Assembly (NCBI RefSeq): GCF_004364635.1
Contig: NZ_SOAX01000005.1
Location: 208,714-255,639, forward strand
Direction: 5' to 3'
DNA: 46,926 bases
From: Halospina denitrificans
GTDB taxonomy: Bacteria > Pseudomonadota > Gammaproteobacteria > Pseudomonadales > Oleiphilaceae
Shown: one piece after another, positions 17,339-25,446 of the stretch
How the letters are laid out: every line of letters begins with the position of its first letter
Position numbering within the stretch: the stretch's first letter is position 1
Position numbers and translations under genes: made by a program
The notes under the pieces: generated by a model
The model's database searches: none
What the model was told of the DNA's origin: nothing
The model's input: the letters and a program-made list of their open reading frames with translations, nothing else

Positions 17339-18621
17339 GTCAGCTCTATGGGTTGCTGCGTTTCTACCTGACTCGCCTTTTTTACCGAGCACTGGGCATT
17401 CGAGTAAATTATTGGCGCCGTCAAGTGGGGGAACTCTGGCATATGTCGCCGGATGAGCGCGGAAGGAGCCTGGAGCGGTACTTAGCTGAAGATCCGTTGC
17501 ACGACGCCTGTGGTGGCACAATCTCAAAGCTGGCCGAAATAAATCGGGCCCCTCGCATGTCGAAGGAGGTCTTTCGGGAAGCAGCTGGGGGCTCGGAGCA
17601 GCAAGGTAGCGCCAAGCAGGTCGGGTCACGTTTTGCCAGGCATACCGCCGGAACCACCGGAGCTCCAACCCATATAACGCTTAACCGGACCGAGCTTGGA
17701 CAGATGCTCGGCGTTCGGGACTATTGTTTTCGGCACCATGGCATCCGACTCGGGGAAGCCGAAGCCCGGATCTGGGGGCGGCCGGACAAGGGATTTAAGG
17801 CAAGGCTGCGGGACTTTTTACTGAATCGTCGCGTCTATTATCCGACGGGCACTCTTGCTGAAACTGAAGTCGAATCACTGGTTAAGAGTCAATCCGACTA
17901 TATTTACGGTTACGCTTCACTGATTCTGGAAGCGGCAAGGTTAATCGAACAGAAGGGTTGGGAACCGCCGCCCGTCAGATGCGTTATTTGCACCGCCGAA
18001 ACTGTACTCCCGAGCCAGAAACGCTATCTAGAGCAGGTATTAAAAGCGCCCGTGGTTGAGGAGTATGGTGCGACTGAGTTCGATATAATCGCATTTGAAT
18101 GCAGGGAAGGGCACCGGCACTTGGTGAACCCGTGGCTGGTCGTTGAAGCAGGGGACGGGCAATGCCTGATTTCGGATGTGTCGCGGAAGTCGCAAAGCAT
18201 TGTGCGGTATGAGCTCGGAGACGCCCTCACGCTCCGTGTTGGGAGTTGTGCGCTCCTTGGCAGTTTTAAGTATATTGATCAATTGGAAGGGCGGTCTATA
18301 AATCGCTTTGCCTATCTCTCAGAATCAGAAAAATTCCATTCGTCTGAGTTTGCCAATTTAATTGACGATTATCAGAAAGAGCATAATGAAATATTTCGAT
18401 TCAGGATTGAACAAAGGAGCCATGCAAAATTTTTATTGAGCGTTTATCCCTGCCCTTCTACTGGAGCCAAACATCTTAAAGAATACATATGCGATTCATT
18501 ATATAAAAAATATAATTGCAAAATAATCTTGAGTGTTGATATGGCGCCGACTTCAAAAAGTTTGAATACCAAAAGTGGTTATTTTATCCAAAATTTAAAT
18601 AATATAAATGAACAAAATTAA
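17335..18621 (+). CDS. PaaK/CapK-like adenylate-forming enzyme
   Basis: The product is 428 aa, of the phenylacetate-CoA ligase-like family common in capsule loci (CapK). The nucleotide-binding loop is HTAGTTGAPTHITLN near residue 105; the acyl/adenylate region EEYGATEFDIIAFEC lies near residue 240. It should activate a carboxylic acid as an adenylate, perhaps to acylate a sugar. Composition shifts inside the gene: bases up to about 18280 are GC-rich, while the last 340 bases are strongly AT-rich (13 G/C of 60 in 18481-18540). This suggests a recombination joint. A second family member lies at 23203. Confidence 0.82.
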   Translation: MSQLYGLLRFYLTRLFYRALGIRVNYWRRQVGELWHMSPDERGRSLERYLAEDPLHDACGGTISKLAEINRAPRMSKEVFREAAGGSEQQGSAKQVGSRFARHTAGTTGAPTHITLNRTELGQMLGVRDYCFRHHGIRLGEAEARIWGRPDKGFKARLRDFLLNRRVYYPTGTLAETEVESLVKSQSDYIYGYASLILEAARLIEQKGWEPPPVRCVICTAETVLPSQKRYLEQVLKAPVVEEYGATEFDIIAFECREGHRHLVNPWLVVEAGDGQCLISDVSRKSQSIVRYELGDALTLRVGSCALLGSFKYIDQLEGRSINRFAYLSESEKFHSSEFANLIDDYQKEHNEIFRFRIEQRSHAKFLLSVYPCPSTGAKHLKEYICDSLYKKYNCKIILSVDMAPTSKSLNTKSGYFIQNLNNINEQN

Positions 18622-19711
18622 CTCATTACGAATTTCGGTTGTTGGTGATATCTCTCTTGGTGACCATCCTGTTTGCGTTGGGCACGGAATGCGCTATAGC
18701 CTTTCAAAAAATGGTGATTCATTGTTTAGCGATGTCAGGGAGTGGCTTTCCTCATCAGATATTACTATGGGGAACCTAGAAACTGTTGCTTCAAATATAA
18801 ATCGGAAGAAATGGTATCTGCCATCGTATGAAATGCGGGGAGATCCGTCGTCATTGAAGGTGTTAAAAAAGTCCGGTTTTAACCTATTGGGTGTTGCCAA
18901 TAATCATGCAATGCAGCACGGGAAAGAGGCCTTCATTGATACCTTAAAAAATCTTAGAGAATACGGTATCGATTCTATCGGAGTAGACGAGCCAGAAACA
19001 GGAAAGACGAAACCGTTTATTCATCTAAAAGACGGTAGAAAAAACGTCTTTATCGCTGTTTCGATGCGACCGGAAGAGTGGTCGCCGAATGATATACCCT
19101 ACAGTTATAGGTCATGCGAAGACGAACTTGTGCAAGAGGTTCGCCTTCTTCGAGAACAGCACGACGGTTTTTTTATTGTATCAATCCATTGGGGATTAGA
19201 GTACCTGTCACGGCCTGGCCCCAATCAGATCAAGCTTGGTAGACGTTTAGTTGATGAAGGGGTCGATGTGGTGGTCGGCCATCATCCTCATGTCCTTCAA
19301 CCGATGGAACACTATAAACAGGGCCTTATATTATATAGTCTTGGCGATTTTCTTTTTGATTTGTGGCATCCTGAAACGAAGCTGGGCGCGATTGCAGCCA
19401 TTAATCTAAAGGAGGGTTGCGTTCCTGAAGTTGAGTTTTTGCCTATCGTATCTGATGAGCAATTTAAACCGGTAAACGCCTGCAGCGAGCAAAAGGAACG
19501 GATACTGGAGCTTCTTCAGCAAAGCAAAGAAGGGATAGATCTTATGACTGAGGTGCCGGAGTCAGACTATTGGGATGAATATCGAAGAAATCTTGCAGCT
19601 ATTCGACCCAGAAAGTATAAATATTTCATAAATAATATCCATAAATATCCATTGTTTTTTCTGGTCCAGTCGATAGTACGTACTTTCCTGAGAAGAGTGA
19701 CGGGTAATTGA
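18608..19711 (+). CDS. CapA-family metallophosphatase-like protein
   Basis: The product is 367 aa. It carries the CapA/PgsA fold motifs: ISVVGDISLGD near residue 9, GNLET, ANNHAMQHG, SIHWGLEY, VVGHHPHVLQPMEHY and YSLGDFLFD. CapA proteins take part in poly-gamma-glutamate or capsule assembly, and their calcineurin-like fold suggests phosphoesterase activity. No signal peptide or membrane anchor is evident, unlike classical CapA, so a cytoplasmic role is likely. It overlaps the adenylate-forming gene before it and is coupled by TTGA to the QueC-like gene after it. Together the three form a small cassette. Confidence 0.82.
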   Translation: MNKINSLRISVVGDISLGDHPVCVGHGMRYSLSKNGDSLFSDVREWLSSSDITMGNLETVASNINRKKWYLPSYEMRGDPSSLKVLKKSGFNLLGVANNHAMQHGKEAFIDTLKNLREYGIDSIGVDEPETGKTKPFIHLKDGRKNVFIAVSMRPEEWSPNDIPYSYRSCEDELVQEVRLLREQHDGFFIVSIHWGLEYLSRPGPNQIKLGRRLVDEGVDVVVGHHPHVLQPMEHYKQGLILYSLGDFLFDLWHPETKLGAIAAINLKEGCVPEVEFLPIVSDEQFKPVNACSEQKERILELLQQSKEGIDLMTEVPESDYWDEYRRNLAAIRPRKYKYFINNIHKYPLFFLVQSIVRTFLRRVTGN

Positions 19712-20496
19712 GCGATTTGAAATCGGTAGAAACAACGATTGGAAATAGTGGAGGAGAACACGTTCCCTCAGGGGAATTCGTGGATGTGTTATGGACTGGT
19801 GGCTGGGACTCAACATTCCGAATCCTCCAGCACCTCTTCGAAGGGAGAGATGTTAAGCCCCACTATATTCTTGATCCGGGTAGACCTTCCACCAAACGCG
19901 AAATTAAAGCCATGAAGGACTTGCGTGAACAGTTTAATGCAGATCATAGATTGGGGGGGCGGTTACATGAAACTAGAATGGTAAAAAAATGCTCTTTTCC
20001 GGAAGATGCCCGAATACGGGAGGCATACCAAGATTTAATCCGCATAAGGTATATAGGCGAGCAATATAAATGGATTGCTGAATACTGTAAGTACTTTGAT
20101 TTAAGGCGTATTGAGGTTTCAGTTTTAAATAATCCTCTAATTTTAAAATACCATATTAATAAAGAGTACCCTTTTTCAGTTATTTTTTCATATTTTGAAT
20201 TTCCGTTAATTAATTATTCAAAGACTGATATGAAAGAGTGGTGCGAGGAAAATGGTTTCATGGGCATCATGGAGTTGACCTGGTTTTGCCATACTCCAAG
20301 GAAGTCAGGTATGCCATGTGGTGTCTGTCACCCCTGTATCACCGTAATGAAAGAGGGGATGAGTGGGCGCATGCCCTTCAGCTCGAAGATTCACTATCAT
20401 CTTAGAATTTTACCTCGCATTAAAGACACGCTTAAACGTCATCCTAATATTTATGCGAGGCTTGTTGCGCTCAAAAAGAAGATTGAGGTGTGTTAA
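19708..20496 (+). CDS. QueC-like PP-loop ATPase (ExsB family) in an EPS locus
   Basis: The product is 262 aa. The PP-loop is VLWTGGWDST near residue 30. The C-terminal zinc ligands LTWFC-x9-C-x2-C-x2-C (PCGVCHPC, near residues 193-210) match the arrangement of 7-cyano-7-deazaguanine synthase QueC. QueC turns a carboxylate into an amide and then a nitrile using ATP and ammonia. No other queuosine gene is nearby, and the neighbours are EPS genes, so a carboxylate on a sugar is a more likely substrate. The start is TTG 19708, overlapping the CapA stop. The protein is somewhat longer than standard QueC. Confidence 0.78.
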   Translation: MSDLKSVETTIGNSGGEHVPSGEFVDVLWTGGWDSTFRILQHLFEGRDVKPHYILDPGRPSTKREIKAMKDLREQFNADHRLGGRLHETRMVKKCSFPEDARIREAYQDLIRIRYIGEQYKWIAEYCKYFDLRRIEVSVLNNPLILKYHINKEYPFSVIFSYFEFPLINYSKTDMKEWCEENGFMGIMELTWFCHTPRKSGMPCGVCHPCITVMKEGMSGRMPFSSKIHYHLRILPRIKDTLKRHPNIYARLVALKKKIEVC

Positions 20497-20594
20497 TCAA
20501 TACTGACACGCTAGCCAACTCTAATATTTTATAGATTGCCTTAGTTGAGTTAGTAGTATCTGTGATTTACATTTTACTATTATCTGTTGATTAT

Positions 20595-21785
20595 TTAGTC
20601 TAATTCAGTAATTCGTTTTATGTCCTCGAAGATCTGGAGCTTGTCATTCTCCCAGTTGTATTTGTCAATGACTGCTTTTCGTCCGTTGCTTCCCAGCCGT
20701 TGGCGCTCCTCTGGGTCAGTCAATTGGAGTAATTTTAGCGCCACATCAGCTGGATTCTGATCTTCGCAAAGTACGCCGCATTCAGTATTTATTATAATCC
20801 GCGATATTGGAATGATGTTTGTGGCGAGTACTGGCAGAGAGGAAGCCATATAATCGAATATCTTGTTTGGTATCGTATGATTCCAGTGATCACAGAATCT
20901 GTAGGTTAGCGCGCCTACATTCGCATACATTAGAAGTTTGTCTACGTCTGACTGCTCGAGCCAACCATGAATCGTTACTACATCGTGAAGAGACAGATCA
21001 TTGACGAGATTTGAAAGGAATTCTTTTTGCTTCCCTTTTCCAATGATATCCACTTTTATATGCTCACGTGGATTATCCTTTAGAAATACGGAAACTCCAT
21101 TCAGGAGAGTATCCAATCCCCTTAACGTACTAAGAAACCCTACATATACGATTCGAATTTGTCTTCCCGAATGTGGCTCTCGGGCGTCTGGGATTTTCTC
21201 AATCGGGGGAGTGTTACTGACTATACTTACCCGATCTTCAGGAACCCCCATTTCTAATGTTCTCTTTCGGGATTCTTCAATCATAGTCCATATATGATCG
21301 AACTGCCCAATGATGCTCTGTTCATAGCGGGCAGTAAGGCGAGGATTCTTCAGACTCATTCGTGAATGTTTCCGTGATGAAAAATTTTGAATTGATTGGT
21401 ACATCAATGGATAACACTCTGCCATGTCCAGTATTGTTTTAACGTTCCGTAGTTTTTTAATTGGCTGGATTATCTTGGCTATTGGGATGTCACGAATGAT
21501 CAACACTGCGGATTCGTGTTTTGGGGTGGCCGTGAGTATCTTCCAGATCCATACTGGGTTAAACCAGAGGGGTAGATTTAGAAGTTTTCTGAGGGGCCGT
21601 GGGAGACCTTTGAGCGTTGGCAAGCGGGTTATTCGGACTTCACCTTGACGGTCAGTTACCGGTCGTTGCTCAAGGTTTCGCGCTAGAATCGTCACCTGAT
21701 GACCTTGCTCAGCTAAGCTTAGGGCGATTTTCTCGACGCGCACGTCCCAAGGGTAGTCTTCCTTGTAAATGATCAAAAATTTCAT
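20595..21785 (-). CDS. Family 4 glycosyltransferase, reversed in the locus
   Basis: The product is 396 aa. GT-B architecture is clear: KFLIIYKEDYPWDVRVEKIA at the start, IRIVYVGFLSTLRGLDTLL in the middle, and HTIPNKIFDYMASSLPVLA in the C-terminal half. The first EX7E glutamate is not obvious, as in other GT4 members with the NKIFDYM variant. It is the only minus-strand gene between 6069 and 37606. A 43-base dispersed repeat lies immediately upstream of its start, so it may have arrived or been inverted as a separate module. Confidence 0.85.
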   Translation of the reverse strand: MKFLIIYKEDYPWDVRVEKIALSLAEQGHQVTILARNLEQRPVTDRQGEVRITRLPTLKGLPRPLRKLLNLPLWFNPVWIWKILTATPKHESAVLIIRDIPIAKIIQPIKKLRNVKTILDMAECYPLMYQSIQNFSSRKHSRMSLKNPRLTARYEQSIIGQFDHIWTMIEESRKRTLEMGVPEDRVSIVSNTPPIEKIPDAREPHSGRQIRIVYVGFLSTLRGLDTLLNGVSVFLKDNPREHIKVDIIGKGKQKEFLSNLVNDLSLHDVVTIHGWLEQSDVDKLLMYANVGALTYRFCDHWNHTIPNKIFDYMASSLPVLATNIIPISRIIINTECGVLCEDQNPADVALKLLQLTDPEERQRLGSNGRKAVIDKYNWENDKLQIFEDIKRITELD

Positions 21786-21790
21786 CCTAT

Positions 21791-21833
21791 TGAACCTCTG
21801 AAATAGTTCGGGGTTGCGACAATAGCATTAGAG
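21791..21833. repeat. Dispersed 43-base repeat, copy A
   Basis: It shares tgaacctctgaaa at the left and tgcgacaatagcat(t/c)agag at the right with copy B at 27845-27888. The ends, CTCTGA and TTAGAG, are nearly inverted. It abuts the start codon of the reversed GT4. It may be the end of a lost mobile element; it is not assigned to a known family. Confidence 0.55.
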
Positions 21834-21875
21834 AGGCGAAATGTACCAGACCGACTTTATTCTCCCTTTTTCTGA

Positions 21876-22082
21876 TTGACTAGTTCGGATATTATTTCGG
21901 ATTTGAACGCTGTCCGTAAATTCCCTCATGTTTTGGAGCACTTGGTCGGGAACAAGGCTGAGTTCAAGGAAGTGAAGAACAGCTGGAGCGTCAGCAGTGG
22001 ATCCTTTCCGGATGGCAGCATTTTCGATACAAAGATCATTTTCGGGCTTGGGTTAACTGAAATCAGCAAGGACCTGCCGTAG
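21876..22082 (+). CDS. Short unrecognised ORF, probably a gene remnant
   Basis: An open frame of 68 codons starts at TTG 21876 and ends seven bases before the next GT4. The translation includes VLEHLVGNKAEFKEVKNSWS and GSIFDTKIIFGLGL, which look like real protein sequence rather than random frame. It has no family I recognise and no good ribosome binding site. It is most likely the tail of a gene lost during rearrangement beside repeat A. Confidence 0.3.
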   Translation: MTSSDIISDLNAVRKFPHVLEHLVGNKAEFKEVKNSWSVSSGSFPDGSIFDTKIIFGLGLTEISKDLP

Positions 22083-22088
22083 GCTAAA

Positions 22089-23210
22089 ATGAAGGCGATT
22101 GTAATAGTTATAGATCAATATCGAGATCCTTATGCGGGAACTGAAGGGCAGGTTTTTAAATTAGCGCATGGGCTGGTTGATCGAGGTTGGAAGGTTAGAT
22201 TAGCCGTTTTCCGGGAGTCGCAATACATACGAAGTGGTGATTTCCCTGTGCCAGTTGATGTTCTTGGAATTGGAAGTATTGGGAGTTTAGGGAGTCTCCT
22301 TAAACTTTATCGGTATTCATTCCAATTGCGCCGCGAAAATTTTCAATTGGCCCACATATTCTTCAACGATGCTTCGGTGATAGGGCCCCCAATATTTTGG
22401 GCAGCGGGAATCCCTTCTCTTATATCAAGGCGCGATATGGGATTCTGGTATAATAGACTGCATCGGTTACTACTACCGTGGACCGGTGCCTTCGCGGATT
22501 CTGTTGTCTGCAATAGCAAAGCTGTGGCCGAGGTAACCCGGAGAGTAGAGAGATTCCCGGATCGTAAAACGGTGGTTATTTATAATGGGTATCCGCAGGC
22601 TGAGGCAGGCATAAACCGTGAGCTTGGGGGTGTCCCCGAGGATGATGTTCCTACGGTGTTTACGGTAGGACTAGTCGCTAACCTGCGCCCTATCAAGCGC
22701 ATAAGGGACCTGCTTCTGGCGTCGGCTTCTTTGGTTTCCGCTGATATACGGTTCGAACTCCATATTGTTGGTGGGGGCGATTCGAACGAGCTGCAAGCGA
22801 CCGCCCAGGCGCTCGGGGTTGAAAAGCAGGTAGTATTCTGGGGTGCCAGGGAAGATGTTCCTGAGCGGATAAAAGAATTCGATGTTGCCGTTTTATGTTC
22901 TGAATCTGAAGGTTTCTCCAATTCGATAATTGAATACATGCGCGGTGGCAAACCGGTCGTGTGCACCGACGCTGGGGGCAATGCAGAGATCGTGGAGCAT
23001 GGCGTAAATGGCTATCTTTACCCGGTTGGGGACACGGAGACACTGGCCCGTTATCTTGCTGAGTTGGCCCGTTGCCCTGAAAAAAGAAGAGAGATGGGCC
23101 AACAGGGTCTGGCACGGGTTAAGGATTGTTACACAATTGATCGGATGCTGGACGAGCATGAGGCGCTATACACGCAAATAATTGAAGGGGGTAGGGACAC
23201 CAATGCTTGA
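22089..23210 (+). CDS. Family 4 glycosyltransferase
   Basis: The product is 373 aa. The N-terminal domain has the YAGTEGQVFKLAHGLVDRGW glycine-rich loop. The C-terminal donor domain has TVGLVANLRPIKRI and the EX7E motif EGFSNSIIE near residue 274, followed by RGGKPVVCTDAGGNAEIV. It likely transfers a sugar to the lipid-linked repeat. The 5' third is AT-rich and the 3' two thirds GC-rich, another compositional joint. It overlaps the start of the PaaK-like gene by eight bases. Confidence 0.9.
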   Translation: MKAIVIVIDQYRDPYAGTEGQVFKLAHGLVDRGWKVRLAVFRESQYIRSGDFPVPVDVLGIGSIGSLGSLLKLYRYSFQLRRENFQLAHIFFNDASVIGPPIFWAAGIPSLISRRDMGFWYNRLHRLLLPWTGAFADSVVCNSKAVAEVTRRVERFPDRKTVVIYNGYPQAEAGINRELGGVPEDDVPTVFTVGLVANLRPIKRIRDLLLASASLVSADIRFELHIVGGGDSNELQATAQALGVEKQVVFWGAREDVPERIKEFDVAVLCSESEGFSNSIIEYMRGGKPVVCTDAGGNAEIVEHGVNGYLYPVGDTETLARYLAELARCPEKRREMGQQGLARVKDCYTIDRMLDEHEALYTQIIEGGRDTNA

Positions 23211-24543
23211 GAGCCTCTCAAAGCACTTTTTTTATCCTTTATGGGAACTCAAGGACAGAAGTATAAGGCTTGCTGAGCTTAAACGTCTTGAAGCACAGCA
23301 ATGGCAGTCTGCAGAGATTGTTGCAGAGGATCAGTGGGCACGTCTAAGTGAACTCTTGCGGCATGCCCAGACGAACAGTCCTTGGTACCGGAAGCTGTTC
23401 AGGGAGCAGTGCGTTGACGTGGAGACGATCCGAACGCCAGGCGATTTTCAGAGTCTTCCGGTTACTACGAAGAAGGACATCCGAAACAATACGGACGCTT
23501 TTATTGCTGACGGTTTCCGGAAAGAGGACTGTGTGCGTGCCAAGACCGGTGGCTCGACAGGCGTGTCACTGGATCTCTACTTCGATAAGGCCTGCCAGGA
23601 GCGCCGCAATGCGGCGCAGTTTCTGGTTGATCGTTGGGCTGGATGGGATCTTGGTGTTAAAAAGGCGGCTGTCTGGGGAAACCCGCCTGTAGCAAAGACC
23701 CCCAAGCAAAAGATCCGACAGGTATTGCTTGACCGGACTGTTTACCTGGACACGATGGATCTCAGTCCTGACAGCATGGCGGAGTTTGTCGCACTTTGGC
23801 GGCAGGAGAAGCCCAAAGTGATATTCGGCCACGCCCATTCCATCTTCCAGTTCGCACGATATGTGCTGGACTCGTCAATTACCGACCTTCGGCCAAAGGG
23901 GATTGTAGCCACGTCCATGATGCTGCTGGAGCCTGAGCGGCAGGTGATCGAGCAGGCGTTCGGATGCAGCGTAACCAATCGTTATGGCTGTGAAGAAGTT
24001 GGTTTGATCGCCTGCGAATGTGAGTCCCACAACGGGCTGCACCTGAACATGCCTCATGTGTATGTTGAATTCCTCGATGCGCATGACCAACCGGTAAGTC
24101 CCGGTCAACCCGGGAAAATCGTCGTAACGGATCTGAATAATTATGCCATGCCGCTGATTCGGTACCGCGTTGAGGATGTAGGTGTGCCCTCAGAGCGAAG
24201 CTGTTCCTGTGGCCGGAGCTGGCCATTGATGGAACGCCTGGAAGGGCGCGTCGCCGATTTCCTGAAAACGCCCGATGGTAGCCAGGTGGCGGGGATTTCG
24301 CTGGTGGAGCGGACACTAACCAAGGTGCCTGGCCTGGAACAGATGCAACTGGTTCAGGAAGACCTGCACTTCATTCGCATCAACCGGGTCAAGGCCAGAG
24401 ATTATACGCCCGACACTGACGATCAGCTCATTAATGAGATGAGGGGGGTGTTTCCGGAAACGGTCAGGCTTCAGATAGAGACGGTGCCTTCAATCCCGCA
24501 GGAACCGAGCGGTAAGTTCCGGTTTTCGATTTGCAAGGTATGA
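23203..24543 (+). CDS. PaaK/CapK-like adenylate-forming enzyme
   Basis: The product is about 446 aa. The phosphate-binding loop AKTGGSTGVSLDLYF lies near residue 115. YGCEEVGLIACECESHNGLH, the conserved acyl-binding and catalytic region, lies near residue 260. The C-terminal lid carries VTDLNNYAMPLIRYRVEDVG and ends SGKFRFSICKV. Unlike the 17335 gene it is uniformly GC-rich. ATG 23203 is preferred because upstream in-frame TTG 23182 lies inside the GT4. The role is probably activation of an acid that decorates the EPS; CoA transfer is possible but unproven. Confidence 0.85.
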   Translation: MLESLSKHFFYPLWELKDRSIRLAELKRLEAQQWQSAEIVAEDQWARLSELLRHAQTNSPWYRKLFREQCVDVETIRTPGDFQSLPVTTKKDIRNNTDAFIADGFRKEDCVRAKTGGSTGVSLDLYFDKACQERRNAAQFLVDRWAGWDLGVKKAAVWGNPPVAKTPKQKIRQVLLDRTVYLDTMDLSPDSMAEFVALWRQEKPKVIFGHAHSIFQFARYVLDSSITDLRPKGIVATSMMLLEPERQVIEQAFGCSVTNRYGCEEVGLIACECESHNGLHLNMPHVYVEFLDAHDQPVSPGQPGKIVVTDLNNYAMPLIRYRVEDVGVPSERSCSCGRSWPLMERLEGRVADFLKTPDGSQVAGISLVERTLTKVPGLEQMQLVQEDLHFIRINRVKARDYTPDTDDQLINEMRGVFPETVRLQIETVPSIPQEPSGKFRFSICKV

Positions 24544-25433
24544 CAATGGACCAACCGCTCGTGAGCGTTGTTGTCGCGACATACAACACGGCCGATTATG
24601 TGCCTGATGCGGTTGCGTCGGTCCTGGCCCAGACCTGGCAGAACCTGGAGGTTATCATCGTTGATGATGGTTCGACTGATGACACCCAGGCTGTGCTTCA
24701 GGATTCAATCTCGGACCCTCGCGTTCACTACATCAAAACGGAAAACCGGGGGCAGCCGCGCGCGAAAAACAGGGGGATCCATGAATCAAAAGGCGAGTTT
24801 GTAGCGTTCTGCGACGCTGATGACCTCTGGCGCTCTAACAAGCTCGAATTGCAGATCCCGGAATTCGAGAATCCCAGAGTGGGTGTCGTCTACACCGATG
24901 TGTCCTACCTGGATGAGAACAGCATTGCCCTGGATAAAAAGCAGCCGTATACACGCCATAGCGGATGGGTAACGCACGAACTCGCCATTCGCAATTTCGT
25001 CCCGTTTGGCACAGCCGTAATTCGCCGCTCCTGCATTGAACAGGATGGAATGTTTGATGAAGCGCTCCCAATGGGGATCGACTGGGATCTCTGGTTGCGA
25101 TACTCCGTAAAGTGGGAATTCCGGCATATACCGGAGCAAACCTATTACTACAGGGTCTGGCCCGGGCAGATGTCATCGAATTATCGGGGTCGCTATGAAA
25201 ACGCTTTCCGTATTCTGTCGCAATTCATTGACCAGCATCCTGGAGCGCTGACTAAACCAGTGATTAACCGTGCCTGGAGTGATATGTACGTTAACCGTGG
25301 AATGTATGTTGCGCGAGCGGAAGGCGTGTTCTTTGAACCCTTGATGGACGTTCTGAGGGGGCTTCGTAAAGAACCATGGTACTGGCCTGCATGGAAGTCG
25401 TTGATAAAACTCCTTATACGGCGTCTCAGGTAA
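24540..25433 (+). CDS. Family 2 glycosyltransferase
   Basis: The product is about 297 aa. A GT-A fold is shown by PLVSVVVATYNTADYV, EVIIVDDGSTDDT and AFCDADDLW (the DxD-type metal site, near residue 93). ALPMGIDWDLWLRYSV is the usual acceptor-side motif of GT2 EPS enzymes. ATG 24540 overlaps the preceding stop as ATGA. ATG 24546 has slightly better spacing to AAGG, so the true start is uncertain by two codons. Confidence 0.9.
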   Translation: MTMDQPLVSVVVATYNTADYVPDAVASVLAQTWQNLEVIIVDDGSTDDTQAVLQDSISDPRVHYIKTENRGQPRAKNRGIHESKGEFVAFCDADDLWRSNKLELQIPEFENPRVGVVYTDVSYLDENSIALDKKQPYTRHSGWVTHELAIRNFVPFGTAVIRRSCIEQDGMFDEALPMGIDWDLWLRYSVKWEFRHIPEQTYYYRVWPGQMSSNYRGRYENAFRILSQFIDQHPGALTKPVINRAWSDMYVNRGMYVARAEGVFFEPLMDVLRGLRKEPWYWPAWKSLIKLLIRRLR

Positions 25434-25446
25434 GCTTTCCCGGGGG

